From Nocardia aurea (GTDB lineage: Bacteria; Actinomycetota; Actinomycetes; Mycobacteriales; Mycobacteriaceae): a stretch of 64,000 bases of DNA. Below are positions 31,806 to 40,605 of this stretch, in pieces. The DNA lies in assembly GCF_003123685.1 (NCBI RefSeq), contig NZ_QCYJ01000103.1, positions 372,001-436,000 on the forward strand. Reading direction: 5' to 3'. Numbering within the stretch: position 1 is the stretch's first letter; each line of letters starts with the position of its first letter. Position numbers and translations under genes: made by a program. The notes under the pieces are model-generated. The model was not told the DNA's origin. It worked only from the letters and a program-made list of their open reading frames with translations, and made no database searches.

Positions 31806-34109
31806 TCAGCGGTGGGTCGCCGCCGCGATATCGGTCCTCGATGGCCGCTGCGCCGCGCTCGGATCGCGTACCACCGGTAACCGCAGGGTGATCGGGTCGG
31901 TGACGGGTGTGGTCTCGACCAGATCGACCGTGTGCGCGTTACGAGGGTGTTCGTCGTCGAGGACCGGTTCCCCGAGCCCGATTCGGCGTTGCACGCGTTT
32001 CATCCACTCCGGGGCCCACCAGCAGTCGTCGCCGAGCATTTTCATGGTGGCCGGGACCAGGAGCATGCGCAGCACGGTCGCGTCGATGAACAGTGCCGCG
32101 ATCATGCCGTAGGCGATGTACTGCATCATCACCAGATCGGAGAAGGCGAACGCGCCGACGACCACGAGCAGGATCAGCGCCGCCGCGGTGATGATGCGCC
32201 CGGTGTGCGCGGTGCCGATACGCACCGCCTCGGTGGTCGACGCGCCCTTCGCGCGCGCTTCGACCATGCGGGACAACAGGAATACCTCGTAGTCGGTCGA
32301 CAGCCCGTAGATGACGGCCATGATCACCACGAGCATGGTCGACTGGATCGGCTGCGGCGTGAAATTCAGCAGTCCGGCGCCGTGGCCGTCGATGAAGATC
32401 CAGGTCAGGATGCCCAGCGTGGAACCCAGGCCGAGCGCGCTCATCAGGGCGGCCTTGATCGGCAGGACCAGCGACCCGAACGTCAGGAACATCAGCAGTG
32501 TCGTGACCAGCACGACCGCGGCGATCATCCACGGCATCCGGGTGAGCAGCGCGTCGATGCTGTCCTTCTGCATGGCGGGAACACCGCCGACGAGCATGCG
32601 GGTGGAATCCGGACGGTCGAGGCCACGCAGATATTCGATGGTCGGCCCGGCTTCGTAGGAATCGGTGAGCACGGCTGTCGCACGGAAGATCTCGGGCTCC
32701 GTGGTGGAGCGGGACGGCACGCTGAACGGTTCGGCGAGACCGGGCGCGGCGCTCGCCTGTTTCCACAGTGTCCCGATGGCCGAGGTGTCGTCGGAGACGA
32801 AGACCAACTCGATCGGGTCGGATTTCCGCAGCGGGAAGAGGCTGTCGAACTCCTGTTGGGCCAGCCGTGTCGAATTGTCCGGCGGCAGGTATTTCTCGCT
32901 GAATCCGCCGAAGACCAGATTGCCGATGGGCAGGATCAGCAGCACGAGCACCAGTACCAGCGGGACGGCGATCTTGACCGGATGGCGCATCACCCAGCGG
33001 GTGCTGCGCCCCCAGAAGCCGTTCTCGATCTCCTTCGCCGCCTCGGTCCCGCGGAAGCGTGCGATACCCCACATGTCCACGCGCGGGCCGAGCACCGCGA
33101 GTATCGCGGGCAGAATCGTGATCGCGGTCAGCGCCGCCAGCGACACCGTCGCGATCGCACCGTAGGCGATGGATTTCAGGAATCCCTGCGGGAAGAGCAG
33201 CATGCCGCCGAGGCTGGCGATGATCATCGTCGCGGAGAACACCACCGTCCGGCCCGCCGTCATCACCGTGCGCCGGACCGCGGTGGGGGTGTCGTAGCCC
33301 TCGGCCGATTCCTCGCGGAAGCGGCTGACGATGAACAGTCCGTAATCGATCGCCAGGCCCAGCCCGATCATCGACACCACCGGGGACACGAAGGAGTTGA
33401 CCTCGGTGAACTCGGTGAGGAATCGCACGATGCCGAACGCGCCGAAAACCGTGAGCCCGCCGACGATCAACGGCAAGGCCGCGGCCACGATGCCGCCGAA
33501 GATGAAGAACAGCAGGACGCCGACCGCGGGGAACGCCAGGACCTCCATGCGACGCAGATCGGCGGCGATGGTGTCGTTGAGCGCGCCCGCCACCGGTTGT
33601 AAGCCGCCGACCCGCACATCCACACCGGGGATGTCGAAGGCATCCTGGACCGCGCGGTAGTTGCGCACCATCGCGGTGTCGTCGTCACCGCGGAGCGCGA
33701 TCGCGGCGAAGGCGTGCCTGCGGTCCGCGGTGGCGGCCGAGGCTCCGCTGATCCGGCCCGTCTCGGTGCGCCAGTAGGCGGCGTTGATCCCGGCGATCTG
33801 CTCGGGATAGCGCCGCGGCAGGTCGTCGAGACTCTCGACGACCGTGCGCGAGAACTCCGGATCGTCGACGGTCCGGCCGTCGGGTGCGGTGTAGAGAACG
33901 AGTACGTCGGCGTCGTGATTGCGTCCGAACGCGGTATCGGCCAGCCGCCCGGCTTCCGACGACTCCGAGGAGGGGTCGAACATTCCGCCCGATGTCAGGT
34001 GGTCGTCGAGTCCGATCCCGTATCCGGCCAGGCCGAGCATCGCCGCGGCCACCAGTCCGACGACCACGAAACGGATGCGCGAGACCAGACCACCCCACCA
34101 CGCGAACAT
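31806..34109 (-). CDS. MmpL/RND-family membrane transporter
   Basis: A 767-residue MMPL protein, of a family that moves lipids or hydrophobic metabolites across the membrane using the proton gradient. TM1 (about residues 9-30) is followed by an extracytoplasmic porter domain, then a block of five helices starting near MEVLAFPAVGVLLFFIFGGI. The arrangement repeats in the second half. Each half keeps the DxY proton-relay signature, GLAIDYGLFIVSRFREE and YGLSTDYEVFLLSRMVEA. It lacks the large second-half extension of lipid-specific MmpLs such as MmpL3. It converges on the PKS/AfsA operon and is divergent from a small membrane protein gene. Export of the PKS product is an inference from proximity. 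Confidence 0.92.
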   Translation of the reverse strand: MFAWWGGLVSRIRFVVVGLVAAAMLGLAGYGIGLDDHLTSGGMFDPSSESSEAGRLADTAFGRNHDADVLVLYTAPDGRTVDDPEFSRTVVESLDDLPRRYPEQIAGINAAYWRTETGRISGASAATADRRHAFAAIALRGDDDTAMVRNYRAVQDAFDIPGVDVRVGGLQPVAGALNDTIAADLRRMEVLAFPAVGVLLFFIFGGIVAAALPLIVGGLTVFGAFGIVRFLTEFTEVNSFVSPVVSMIGLGLAIDYGLFIVSRFREESAEGYDTPTAVRRTVMTAGRTVVFSATMIIASLGGMLLFPQGFLKSIAYGAIATVSLAALTAITILPAILAVLGPRVDMWGIARFRGTEAAKEIENGFWGRSTRWVMRHPVKIAVPLVLVLVLLILPIGNLVFGGFSEKYLPPDNSTRLAQQEFDSLFPLRKSDPIELVFVSDDTSAIGTLWKQASAAPGLAEPFSVPSRSTTEPEIFRATAVLTDSYEAGPTIEYLRGLDRPDSTRMLVGGVPAMQKDSIDALLTRMPWMIAAVVLVTTLLMFLTFGSLVLPIKAALMSALGLGSTLGILTWIFIDGHGAGLLNFTPQPIQSTMLVVIMAVIYGLSTDYEVFLLSRMVEARAKGASTTEAVRIGTAHTGRIITAAALILLVVVGAFAFSDLVMMQYIAYGMIAALFIDATVLRMLLVPATMKMLGDDCWWAPEWMKRVQRRIGLGEPVLDDEHPRNAHTVDLVETTPVTDPITLRLPVVRDPSAAQRPSRTDIAAATHR

Positions 34110-34282
34110 CCCGGCTCAACGAGCGATGGGTTCCGGGGAGTTCCCGCGATCAGCGAATTCTCAGGATTCAAGTCCCCCATGATGTTCGGGCTCGCGCGGG
34201 GATGGGGCCGTCCCCGACGTACAGCGCCGTCCGGTATGTCCGATACCCTCGAAATTCCCGCGAGATCCAGGAGATACACGCT

Positions 34283-34606
34283 ATGAAATCCCGCTCGAGA
34301 ACCTGGCGGTTCACCCAGTTCGCAGGCGGTGCGCTGCTCGTCAACGCCGCGCTGCACTCGGCCAAAGGTCTCACCGGACAACGATTCCCCACTCCCTTCT
34401 CCAGCCCGCCGGGAGTCGGACTGTCGACACCGGGACAGAACATGGTGTGGGGCGCCATGAATCTGGCGATCTCCGGAGCACTGCTGCGGCGCCTTCCCCG
34501 CACGACCGCCGAGAAGGTCACGGTGGTGACCGGAGGTGTGCTGATGGGCTTCTACCTGCGCCACTACTTCAGCGGTCTGGAACTGGACGAGACCGATCGC
34601 GCCTGA
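34283..34606 (+). CDS. Small predicted membrane protein of unknown function
   Basis: A 107-residue product starting at the ATG at 34283, which has a CCAGGAG site upstream. Longer in-frame extensions show no homology. The N-terminus is basic (MKSRSRTWRF). Hydrophobic stretches near residues 13-27, 50-65 and 78-92 suggest two or three membrane helices. No known motif is recognised. It is divergent from the mmpL gene with a 173-bp spacer. It may be part of the same accessory block or simply border it. Confidence 0.65.
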   Translation: MKSRSRTWRFTQFAGGALLVNAALHSAKGLTGQRFPTPFSSPPGVGLSTPGQNMVWGAMNLAISGALLRRLPRTTAEKVTVVTGGVLMGFYLRHYFSGLELDETDRA

Positions 34607-34988
34607 TCGCCTCGAGCGGATCACCCGACGCGGGCTCCCGGACAGCGCGTCCCCGGACAGTAGCCGCACCCCGCCCCGCGCCGCCGACCAGGTCTTTTCG
34701 GGGTAGCCGGACGGAGGTGACAACACCCCGCCCGGCCACACGAGTTTTCTACCAGCTTTTCGATCTCTTCGTGGGGACCTCGGCCGAACTTTCCCACGGC
34801 ACGCCGAGCGCCACTCCCGGGCGCGGCGACCGCGTTTCGGATCGTTTCGACCACACCGAATCTCCGGGTCATCCGGAAGTGGCGCGGTCGGGGGCGAAGG
34901 GCCGTTCGCGCGGCTCTCTAGAATAGAGCGACCGCTGTGCCGCCATCACCTGACGACGACCCTGACGAAACGCTTCCGGGAGCTACTT
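34607..34988. other. 382-bp intergenic region before def
   Basis: No credible gene is seen. The right end holds a short inverted repeat, CTCTAGAATAGAG at 34916-34928. It contains TAGAAT (34919-34924), a possible -10 element for the def-fmt-rsmB operon. This marks the return from the accessory block to core genes. Confidence 0.5.
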
Positions 34989-35552
34989 GTGACCATTCAG
35001 CCCGTTCGCCTGTTCGGCGATCCGATCCTGCGCGCCCGTGCGGCGGAGGTCACCGAATTCGATCGTGAGCTGCGTCAGCTGGTCACCGACCTGACCGACA
35101 CCATGCACGACGACGGCGGTGTCGGGATGGCGGCGCCGCAGATCGGGGTGGGACTGCGGGTGTTCGTCTACGACACCAAGGACGCGTCGGGGCACCTGGT
35201 CAACCCCGGCTACACGGTGGTCGGCGACGAGGAACAGGTCGGCGCGGAGGGGTGTCTGTCCATTCCCGGCCTGCGCTACGACACCCGGCGCGCGCTGCGG
35301 GTCCACGCTCGCGGATTCGATCTGACGGGGGCGCCGGTCGAGTTCACCGCCGAGGGACTGCTCGCCCGCTGCGTCCAGCACGAGACCGACCATCTCGACG
35401 GCGTGCTGTTCATCGACCGCCTCGATCCCGCCGACCGCAAGGAGGCGATGCGCACCATTCGGGAATCCGACTGGTTCAACGCGGGCGTCACCGTGCGCAG
35501 TTCACGCGCGCTCGGCGCGGGCAACGCCGGACCGTTCGGGCGGGGTCGCTGA
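34989..35552 (+). CDS. def: Peptide deformylase
   Basis: Removes the formyl group from nascent proteins. The 187-residue metalloenzyme has all three motifs: GVGMAAPQIG (45-54), EGCLS (87-91, metal ligand Cys89) and QHETDHLDG (metal ligands His131 and His135, catalytic Glu132). The start is GTG. The stop overlaps the fmt ATG (TGATG). Pairing with fmt, which adds the formyl group, is the classic arrangement. Confidence 0.97.
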   Translation: MTIQPVRLFGDPILRARAAEVTEFDRELRQLVTDLTDTMHDDGGVGMAAPQIGVGLRVFVYDTKDASGHLVNPGYTVVGDEEQVGAEGCLSIPGLRYDTRRALRVHARGFDLTGAPVEFTAEGLLARCVQHETDHLDGVLFIDRLDPADRKEAMRTIRESDWFNAGVTVRSSRALGAGNAGPFGRGR

Positions 35553-36475
35553 TGCGCATCGTCTTCGCGGGGACGCCCGAGCCCGCGGTGCCGTCGCTGC
35601 GGCGCTTCGTCGAATCGAAACGCCACGAGGTGATCGCCGTGGTGACCAGGCCCGACGCGGTCGCGGGCCGCGGCAGGAAGGTCACCAGGTCGCCCGTCGG
35701 ACAACTCGCCGACGAACACGGGATCCCGGTGCTGACCCCGCGTCGTCCCTCCGAGCCCGAGTTCGTCGAACAACTCCTCGCGCTGGCGCCGGACTGCTGT
35801 CCGGTGGTCGCCTACGGTGCGTTGCTGCCGCAACAGGTGCTCGACATCCCGCGCTTCGGCTGGATCAATCTGCACTTCTCGCTGCTGCCCGCCTGGCGCG
35901 GCGCGGCCCCGGTACAGGCCGCCATCGACGCGGGTGACGAGATCACCGGCGCCTCCACCTTCCAGATCGAGGCGGGACTCGACACCGGCCCGGTCTTCGG
36001 TGTCGTGACGGAGAAGATCGCGGTCACCGACACCGCGGGCACCCTGCTCGCCCGGCTCGCCGAAACCGGCGCGCGCCTGCTGGAGACCACCATCGACGGC
36101 GTGGAAGACAATACGCTGCAAGCGATTCCGCAATCCGCCGACGGTGTTTCCTACGCGCCGAAGGTCGTCGCCGAGGACGGTCACATCCGCTGGGATCAGC
36201 CCGCGCTCGCCATCAGCAGGCGCATCCGGGCCGTGACGCCCGCGCCGGGCGCGTGGACCGAGATCGACGGTCTGCGCCTGAAGGTCGGTCCGGTGGAAAT
36301 GGTCGAGGAGGCCCTGCCGGAACGCGCCATCGACGTGCGCAAATCGGGGGTCTTCGTCGGCACGGCCACCACGGCGGTCCGGCTCGACCAGGTGCAACCG
36401 CAGGGCAAGCGCATGATGGCCGCGCTGGACTGGGCACGCGGTGCCCGGCTTGCGCCCGGCGCGGTGGTCGAGTGA
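35552..36475 (+). CDS. fmt: Methionyl-tRNA formyltransferase
   Basis: Formylates initiator Met-tRNA using 10-formyl-tetrahydrofolate. The 307-residue product starts at the ATG overlapping the def stop, with MRIVFAGTPEPAVPSLRRF. The folate site and catalytic motif are intact (NLHFSLLPAWRGAAPVQAAI with Asn and His, then DTGPVF). A C-terminal OB-type domain follows. A frame extending further upstream overlaps def and is discarded. Confidence 0.97.
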   Translation: MRIVFAGTPEPAVPSLRRFVESKRHEVIAVVTRPDAVAGRGRKVTRSPVGQLADEHGIPVLTPRRPSEPEFVEQLLALAPDCCPVVAYGALLPQQVLDIPRFGWINLHFSLLPAWRGAAPVQAAIDAGDEITGASTFQIEAGLDTGPVFGVVTEKIAVTDTAGTLLARLAETGARLLETTIDGVEDNTLQAIPQSADGVSYAPKVVAEDGHIRWDQPALAISRRIRAVTPAPGAWTEIDGLRLKVGPVEMVEEALPERAIDVRKSGVFVGTATTAVRLDQVQPQGKRMMAALDWARGARLAPGAVVE

Positions 36476-38664
36476 AGGCCGAGGAGCGACCTCACGGCTC
36501 CGATCGACCCGACCGGCGCCCCCGCCGCGCTCCCGAAGCGCCACGCCGACCGGACGGGGAACCCGGGCGAGGTCCCCGCGCCGGGCAAGAACGGACCGCC
36601 GCCCGCACGCCGGGAAAAGGCGCCGTCGACGGCGGTTGGCTCGCTCGCACGCAATCCACGAAAAGCGAGATCGCACAGCATGATTCGGAACGTCGGGGGA
36701 AGAATTCCGCCCCGCGTTCGCGCCTCGGCGCAGCCGCACCACGACGAGACGACTACCCGCGCGGCGACGCGCCACGAACCCGACCGGAGCGGTGGAATAT
36801 GAACGCACAGCGTGATTCGGGGGACGAACAGTCGCGGGGCGAGAGCGGGGGAGCGTCGGATCGCGAGGGCAGGGTGAACTCCTCGGACGCTCGTCGAAGC
36901 GGTCCGCGCGAGGAATCCGGCCGTTCGGGTGGGTTCCGCGACCGGCGGCGTGATCCCGAGGCGTCTCGGGGCGGTGCGTCGCGTGATGAGGGCCGACGCC
37001 CCGCACCCGGGCGTCCGAATGCTGTCCGGCAGCAGGAGGCCGGTGGTCGTTCCTCCGGTGGCGGGCGTAGCGACGACGACGGCGCGCGCGGCGGACGGGA
37101 ACGGGCATCGGGTGGTGCGAACCCTGCCCGGGGCGGCGATGCCGCCGCGGCGGGCGGCAAGCGGGATTCGCGGGGCTCCGCGAACGTAGGGCGACCCGGT
37201 GCGTCGAAAGGTGGACGCGGCGGCAAACCGGCTTCGGAAGGCGGCGGCAAGAAGCCGCAGGTCCGCGCGGGAGCGTCGAAAGACGCGGGGCGGCAGCATG
37301 TTCAGAAGCAGCGCGGCCCGGTGGGTGACCCCGTTCGACTCGTCGCCCGCGATGTACTGCGCGCGGTGCGGGAACGCGACGCCTACGCGAACCTCGTACT
37401 CCCCGCGCTGCTGCGGGAACGCAAGATCTCCGGACGCGACGCGGCGTTGGCGACCGAACTCGCGTACGGGGCGAGCCGTTCACGCGGTCTGCTCGACGCG
37501 GTGATCGCCGCGGGCGCGGGCCGCCCGGTCGAGGAGATCGACGGACCGCTGCTGGATGTGCTGCGACTCGGCGTCTACCAGCTGCTGCGCACCCGGATCG
37601 GCGCGCACGCGGCGGTGGACACGTCGGTGGATCTGGCTCGCGCCGAATTCGGCACGGGCAAGGCGGGATTCGTGAACGCCGTGCTGCGCAGGGCGGGGGA
37701 GAAGACCGCCGAGGAGTGGGTGCGGGCGCTCGCGCCGGCCGATCCGGTCGGGCACATGGCCTTCGAATTCGCGCATCCGCTGTGGATCGCGCAGGCTTTC
37801 GCCGACGCGCTCGGCGCGCGCGCCGGGGAATTGCGCGATCTGCTCGCGGCCGACGACGCACGTCCCTCGGTACACCTGGTCGCCCGCCCCGGTGAGATCA
37901 GCGCCGAGGAACTGGCCCTGGTCACCGGTGGGGAGGAGGGCCGGTGGTCGCCGTACGCGGTGTATCTCGACGGCGGCGACCCGGGCAAATTGGATCCGGT
38001 GCGCGAGGGTCTCGCGGCGGTGCAGGACGAAGGTAGCCAGCTGGTCGCGCTCGCGCTGACCCGCGCCCCGCTCGAAGGCCGGGACAGCGGTCGCTGGCTC
38101 GACCTGTGTGCGGGACCCGGCGGCAAGGCCGCGCTGCTGGGCGCGCTGGCCGATATCGACGGGTTCCGCGTCGACGCCGTGGAACCGGCCGAACATCGGG
38201 CCGAACTGGTCCGCAAGACGACCAAGGATCTGCCGGTCGACGTCCACGTGGTCGACGGCCGCGACAGCGGACTGACCCCCGGCTACGACCGCATTCTGGT
38301 CGACGCACCGTGCACCGGCCTGGGCGCGCTGCGTCGTCGCCCCGAAGCGCGCTGGCGTCGGACCCCGGCCGATGTCCGCGATCTGGTCGTCCTCCAGCGT
38401 GAACTCCTGGCCGCGGCGTGGGAACTGCTGCGCCCCGGCGGGGTGGTCGTCTATTCCACCTGTTCACCGCATCTGCCCGAGACGGTCTCGATCGTCGCCG
38501 ATTTCGCCCGCCGCACCGACGCGGTGCAACTCGACACGAGGGAACTCCTCCCCGGCGTCACCGATATCGGGGAAGGTCCGGGCGTCCAGCTCTGGCCGCA
38601 CCGGCACGGCACCGACGCGATGTTCGTCGCGGCCCTGCGCAAACCCTCCGGGCCGGCGAACTGA
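36472..38664 (+). CDS. rsmB: 16S rRNA m5C967 methyltransferase with a long disordered N-terminal extension
   Basis: RsmB (Fmu/Sun) methylates C967 of 16S rRNA. The enzyme proper starts near residue 286. The NusB-like RNA-binding domain begins DPVRLVARDVLRAVRERDAY. The SAM domain has DLCAGPGGKAALLGAL, the motif IV cysteine in VDAPCTGLGALRRRP and the motif VI cysteine in YSTCSPHLPETV. Ahead of this lies a stretch extremely rich in Arg, Gly, Ser, Asp and Ala, with no predicted fold. The GTG at 36472 overlaps the fmt stop (GTGA) and gives 730 residues. The ATG at 36799 would give 621, still well above the usual 430-480. The start is therefore uncertain. Confidence 0.9.
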   Translation: MKAEERPHGSDRPDRRPRRAPEAPRRPDGEPGRGPRAGQERTAARTPGKGAVDGGWLARTQSTKSEIAQHDSERRGKNSAPRSRLGAAAPRRDDYPRGDAPRTRPERWNMNAQRDSGDEQSRGESGGASDREGRVNSSDARRSGPREESGRSGGFRDRRRDPEASRGGASRDEGRRPAPGRPNAVRQQEAGGRSSGGGRSDDDGARGGRERASGGANPARGGDAAAAGGKRDSRGSANVGRPGASKGGRGGKPASEGGGKKPQVRAGASKDAGRQHVQKQRGPVGDPVRLVARDVLRAVRERDAYANLVLPALLRERKISGRDAALATELAYGASRSRGLLDAVIAAGAGRPVEEIDGPLLDVLRLGVYQLLRTRIGAHAAVDTSVDLARAEFGTGKAGFVNAVLRRAGEKTAEEWVRALAPADPVGHMAFEFAHPLWIAQAFADALGARAGELRDLLAADDARPSVHLVARPGEISAEELALVTGGEEGRWSPYAVYLDGGDPGKLDPVREGLAAVQDEGSQLVALALTRAPLEGRDSGRWLDLCAGPGGKAALLGALADIDGFRVDAVEPAEHRAELVRKTTKDLPVDVHVVDGRDSGLTPGYDRILVDAPCTGLGALRRRPEARWRRTPADVRDLVVLQRELLAAAWELLRPGGVVVYSTCSPHLPETVSIVADFARRTDAVQLDTRELLPGVTDIGEGPGVQLWPHRHGTDAMFVAALRKPSGPAN

Positions 38665-38724
38665 CCGAACCGCCGCGTTCCATTCGTCCAAGCCGGGCTG
38701 CCGTCGACACGGGAGGCTGGGTTC

Positions 38725-39072
38725 ATGGCTCTGAGTTGGCAGCAGGTCGTCTCGATGGCGACCGACCTTCCGGAGGTCACCGAGTCGACGTGGTGGCGTA
38801 TTCCGGCGCTGAAGGTGGGTGCGAAGGGATTCGCCCGATTACGCGCGGAGGCGGAGGGCGGACTGGCGCTGCGGTGTGAGCTCGAGGAGAAGGCGGCGCT
38901 GCTCGCCTCGGGCGACCCGGCGTTCTACACGACCCCGCACTACGACGGGCATCCCTACATCCTGATCGATCTCGACCGGATCGCGCCCGAGCAACTCCGG
39001 GAGATGCTCGACGCCGCCTGGTGGCTGGCCGCCCCGGCGAAATCGCGTAGGCGACGCGACAGCACCCGATAG
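38725..39072 (+). CDS. MmcQ/YjbR-family protein
   Basis: A 115-residue protein of the MmcQ/YjbR family, a small double-wing fold often annotated as DNA-binding but of unproven role. Typical features are the N-terminal MATDLPEVTESTWWRIPALK, the central KGFARLR, a segment ending YTTPHYDGHPYILIDLDRI, and the terminal helix LREMLDAAWWLAAP. The ATG is preceded by GGGAGGC. It converges with the sigma factor gene 19 bp away. Confidence 0.82.
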   Translation: MALSWQQVVSMATDLPEVTESTWWRIPALKVGAKGFARLRAEAEGGLALRCELEEKAALLASGDPAFYTTPHYDGHPYILIDLDRIAPEQLREMLDAAWWLAAPAKSRRRRDSTR

Positions 39073-39091
39073 CACCTCGGGCGTTGCGCGT

Positions 39092-40051
39092 TCACTCGCG
39101 CTGGGACAGTTCCCGCAGGCGGGCGAGGGTTTTCGCGAGGATTCGCGAGACGTGCATCTGCGAGATGCCCATCTGCTGGGCGATCTGGGTCTGGGTCATG
39201 GATTCGAAGAACCGCATGGTCAGGATGCGACGCTCGCGTTCGGGCAGTCCGGCCAGCAGCGGCCGGATCGCCACGTATTCCTCGACGCGGTCGAACTGCG
39301 ATTCCTCTTCGCCCAGGGTGTCGAGCAGGGAGGCATCGGTATCGCGCCCGAGTGAGGCCGCGTCGATCGAACTGGGCTGATAGGCGTTACCCGCGATGAC
39401 GGCCTGGGTCACCTCGTCCGGGTCGACGTCGAGTTCGGCCGCGATCTCCTTGGCCGTCGGCGAGCGCCCGAGCGTCTGCGACAGCGAGTCGATCGCCGCG
39501 CCGATCCGCAGGTGCGTCTCCTTGACCCGCCGCGGAACCCGCATGGCCCAGGTGTTGTCGCGGAAATACCGCCTGACCTCGCCCATGATGGTCGGCACCG
39601 CGAACGACAGGAAATTGGAGCCGCGGCTGACATCGAAGCGGTCGACCGCGTGCACCAGACCGACGCGCGCCACCTGGGTGAGATCGTCGAACGGTTCGCC
39701 GCGCCCGCTGAACTTGCGCGCGATGTGATCCGCGAGCGGGATGCAGCGGCTGATCAGCTCTCCGCGGATCGCGGCGTGCTTCGCGGTGCCGGGTACGGCC
39801 GCGGCGAGGCGTTCGAAGATGGAGGCGAGGTCGTCGTATCCCCCCGAGACCGACCCGACCTCCTGGACGGTCTCGGCATCTTCGGCCTCGTCGGGATCCT
39901 CCGCGCTGTCGGCATCCTCGGCGCCTTCGGAGTGCCCCGAGTTCTCGGCATCCTCGCCATCGTTGTTCTCGACGCGCTTGTCGGTGGTCACCGAATCGGC
40001 GTCGTGCTCGAGCTCGATGTCGTGCTCCTGCTCGGTGTCCTGCTCCGCCAC
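39092..40051 (-). CDS. sigF: SigF/SigB-family general-stress sigma factor with an acidic N-terminal tail
   Basis: A group 3 sigma factor. Region 2 includes PFDDLTQVARVGLVHAVDRF and FAVPTIMGEVRRYFRDNTW. Region 3 follows, and region 4 carries LPERERRILTMRFFESMTQT and ISQMHVSRILAKTLARL. The GTG at 40051 is preferred because it overlaps the stop of the upstream anti-sigma gene (TAGTG), giving 319 residues. The first roughly 70 residues are unusual, almost entirely Glu, Asp and small residues. The pairing with an UsfX/RsbW-like gene fits the mycobacterial usfX-sigF unit and implies partner-switch control. Confidence 0.92.
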   Translation of the reverse strand: MAEQDTEQEHDIELEHDADSVTTDKRVENNDGEDAENSGHSEGAEDADSAEDPDEAEDAETVQEVGSVSGGYDDLASIFERLAAAVPGTAKHAAIRGELISRCIPLADHIARKFSGRGEPFDDLTQVARVGLVHAVDRFDVSRGSNFLSFAVPTIMGEVRRYFRDNTWAMRVPRRVKETHLRIGAAIDSLSQTLGRSPTAKEIAAELDVDPDEVTQAVIAGNAYQPSSIDAASLGRDTDASLLDTLGEEESQFDRVEEYVAIRPLLAGLPERERRILTMRFFESMTQTQIAQQMGISQMHVSRILAKTLARLRELSQRE

Positions 40052-40473
40052 TACGCCTTCCCCCGGACCCGACGGAACTCGACCGTCGTCGGATATCCGG
40101 AAGCCGTCGAGTCGTAGGGGTTCTGGGTAGCTTCGACCGAATCGGTCAGGGTGCGCAGGACGTGCCACCCGAAGCTGCGCTGGTCGGGTAGCCCCTCGTT
40201 TGCCGCAATTCCGCTGACGTGCACGAGCAGCTCGGTCTCACCGATGGTGAACCGGCACAGCAGGCTCGTCTCCGGCAACGCGACCGCGATCAAGGTCGAA
40301 CACACCTCGTCTACCGCGAGTCTGATGTCGGCTACCTCGTCCAGCGTGAAATCGCTGAGTAGGACGAGGGTTTCGGCGAGCCCGCGCACGATGGGCAGCT
40401 GTGTGACCGATGCGGCCACCCGAATCTCCACCGGGGTGCTGTAGATCCCCTGTTCCGCCGAAATGTTGATCAC
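40051..40473 (-). CDS. rsbW: Anti-sigma factor of the RsbW/UsfX type
   Basis: An approximately 140-residue GHKL-ATPase-fold protein. The ADIRLAVDEVCSTLI segment and the RSFGWHVLRTLTDSVEA segment match mycobacterial UsfX, which holds SigF inactive. The N-box lacks the canonical kinase Asn, as in UsfX. The start is uncertain. GTGs at 40473 and 40491 and a TTG at 40506 are all in frame, and none has a clear Shine-Dalgarno sequence. The stop overlaps the sigma factor start, so the two are coupled. Confidence 0.88.
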   Translation of the reverse strand: MINISAEQGIYSTPVEIRVAASVTQLPIVRGLAETLVLLSDFTLDEVADIRLAVDEVCSTLIAVALPETSLLCRFTIGETELLVHVSGIAANEGLPDQRSFGWHVLRTLTDSVEATQNPYDSTASGYPTTVEFRRVRGKA

Positions 40474-40605
40474 CCTGAGAAGGCTACCCACTCGCGGCGC
40501 GGGCAATCACCGTTTGTGCTGCGCGCGCCCACCGATGTCCGGGTGCGCGTCCGGGTCCGCGCCTGCGGATCCGGGGTTCTACCGGCCTCGGTACACTCCC
40601 GCGAT

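Noticed and set aside
31932..33602. Long plus-strand open frame opposite mmpL
   Set aside because: The translation is a His/Asp/Arg/Gln-rich string typical of antisense to a membrane protein gene. The mmpL frame has clear DxY motifs.
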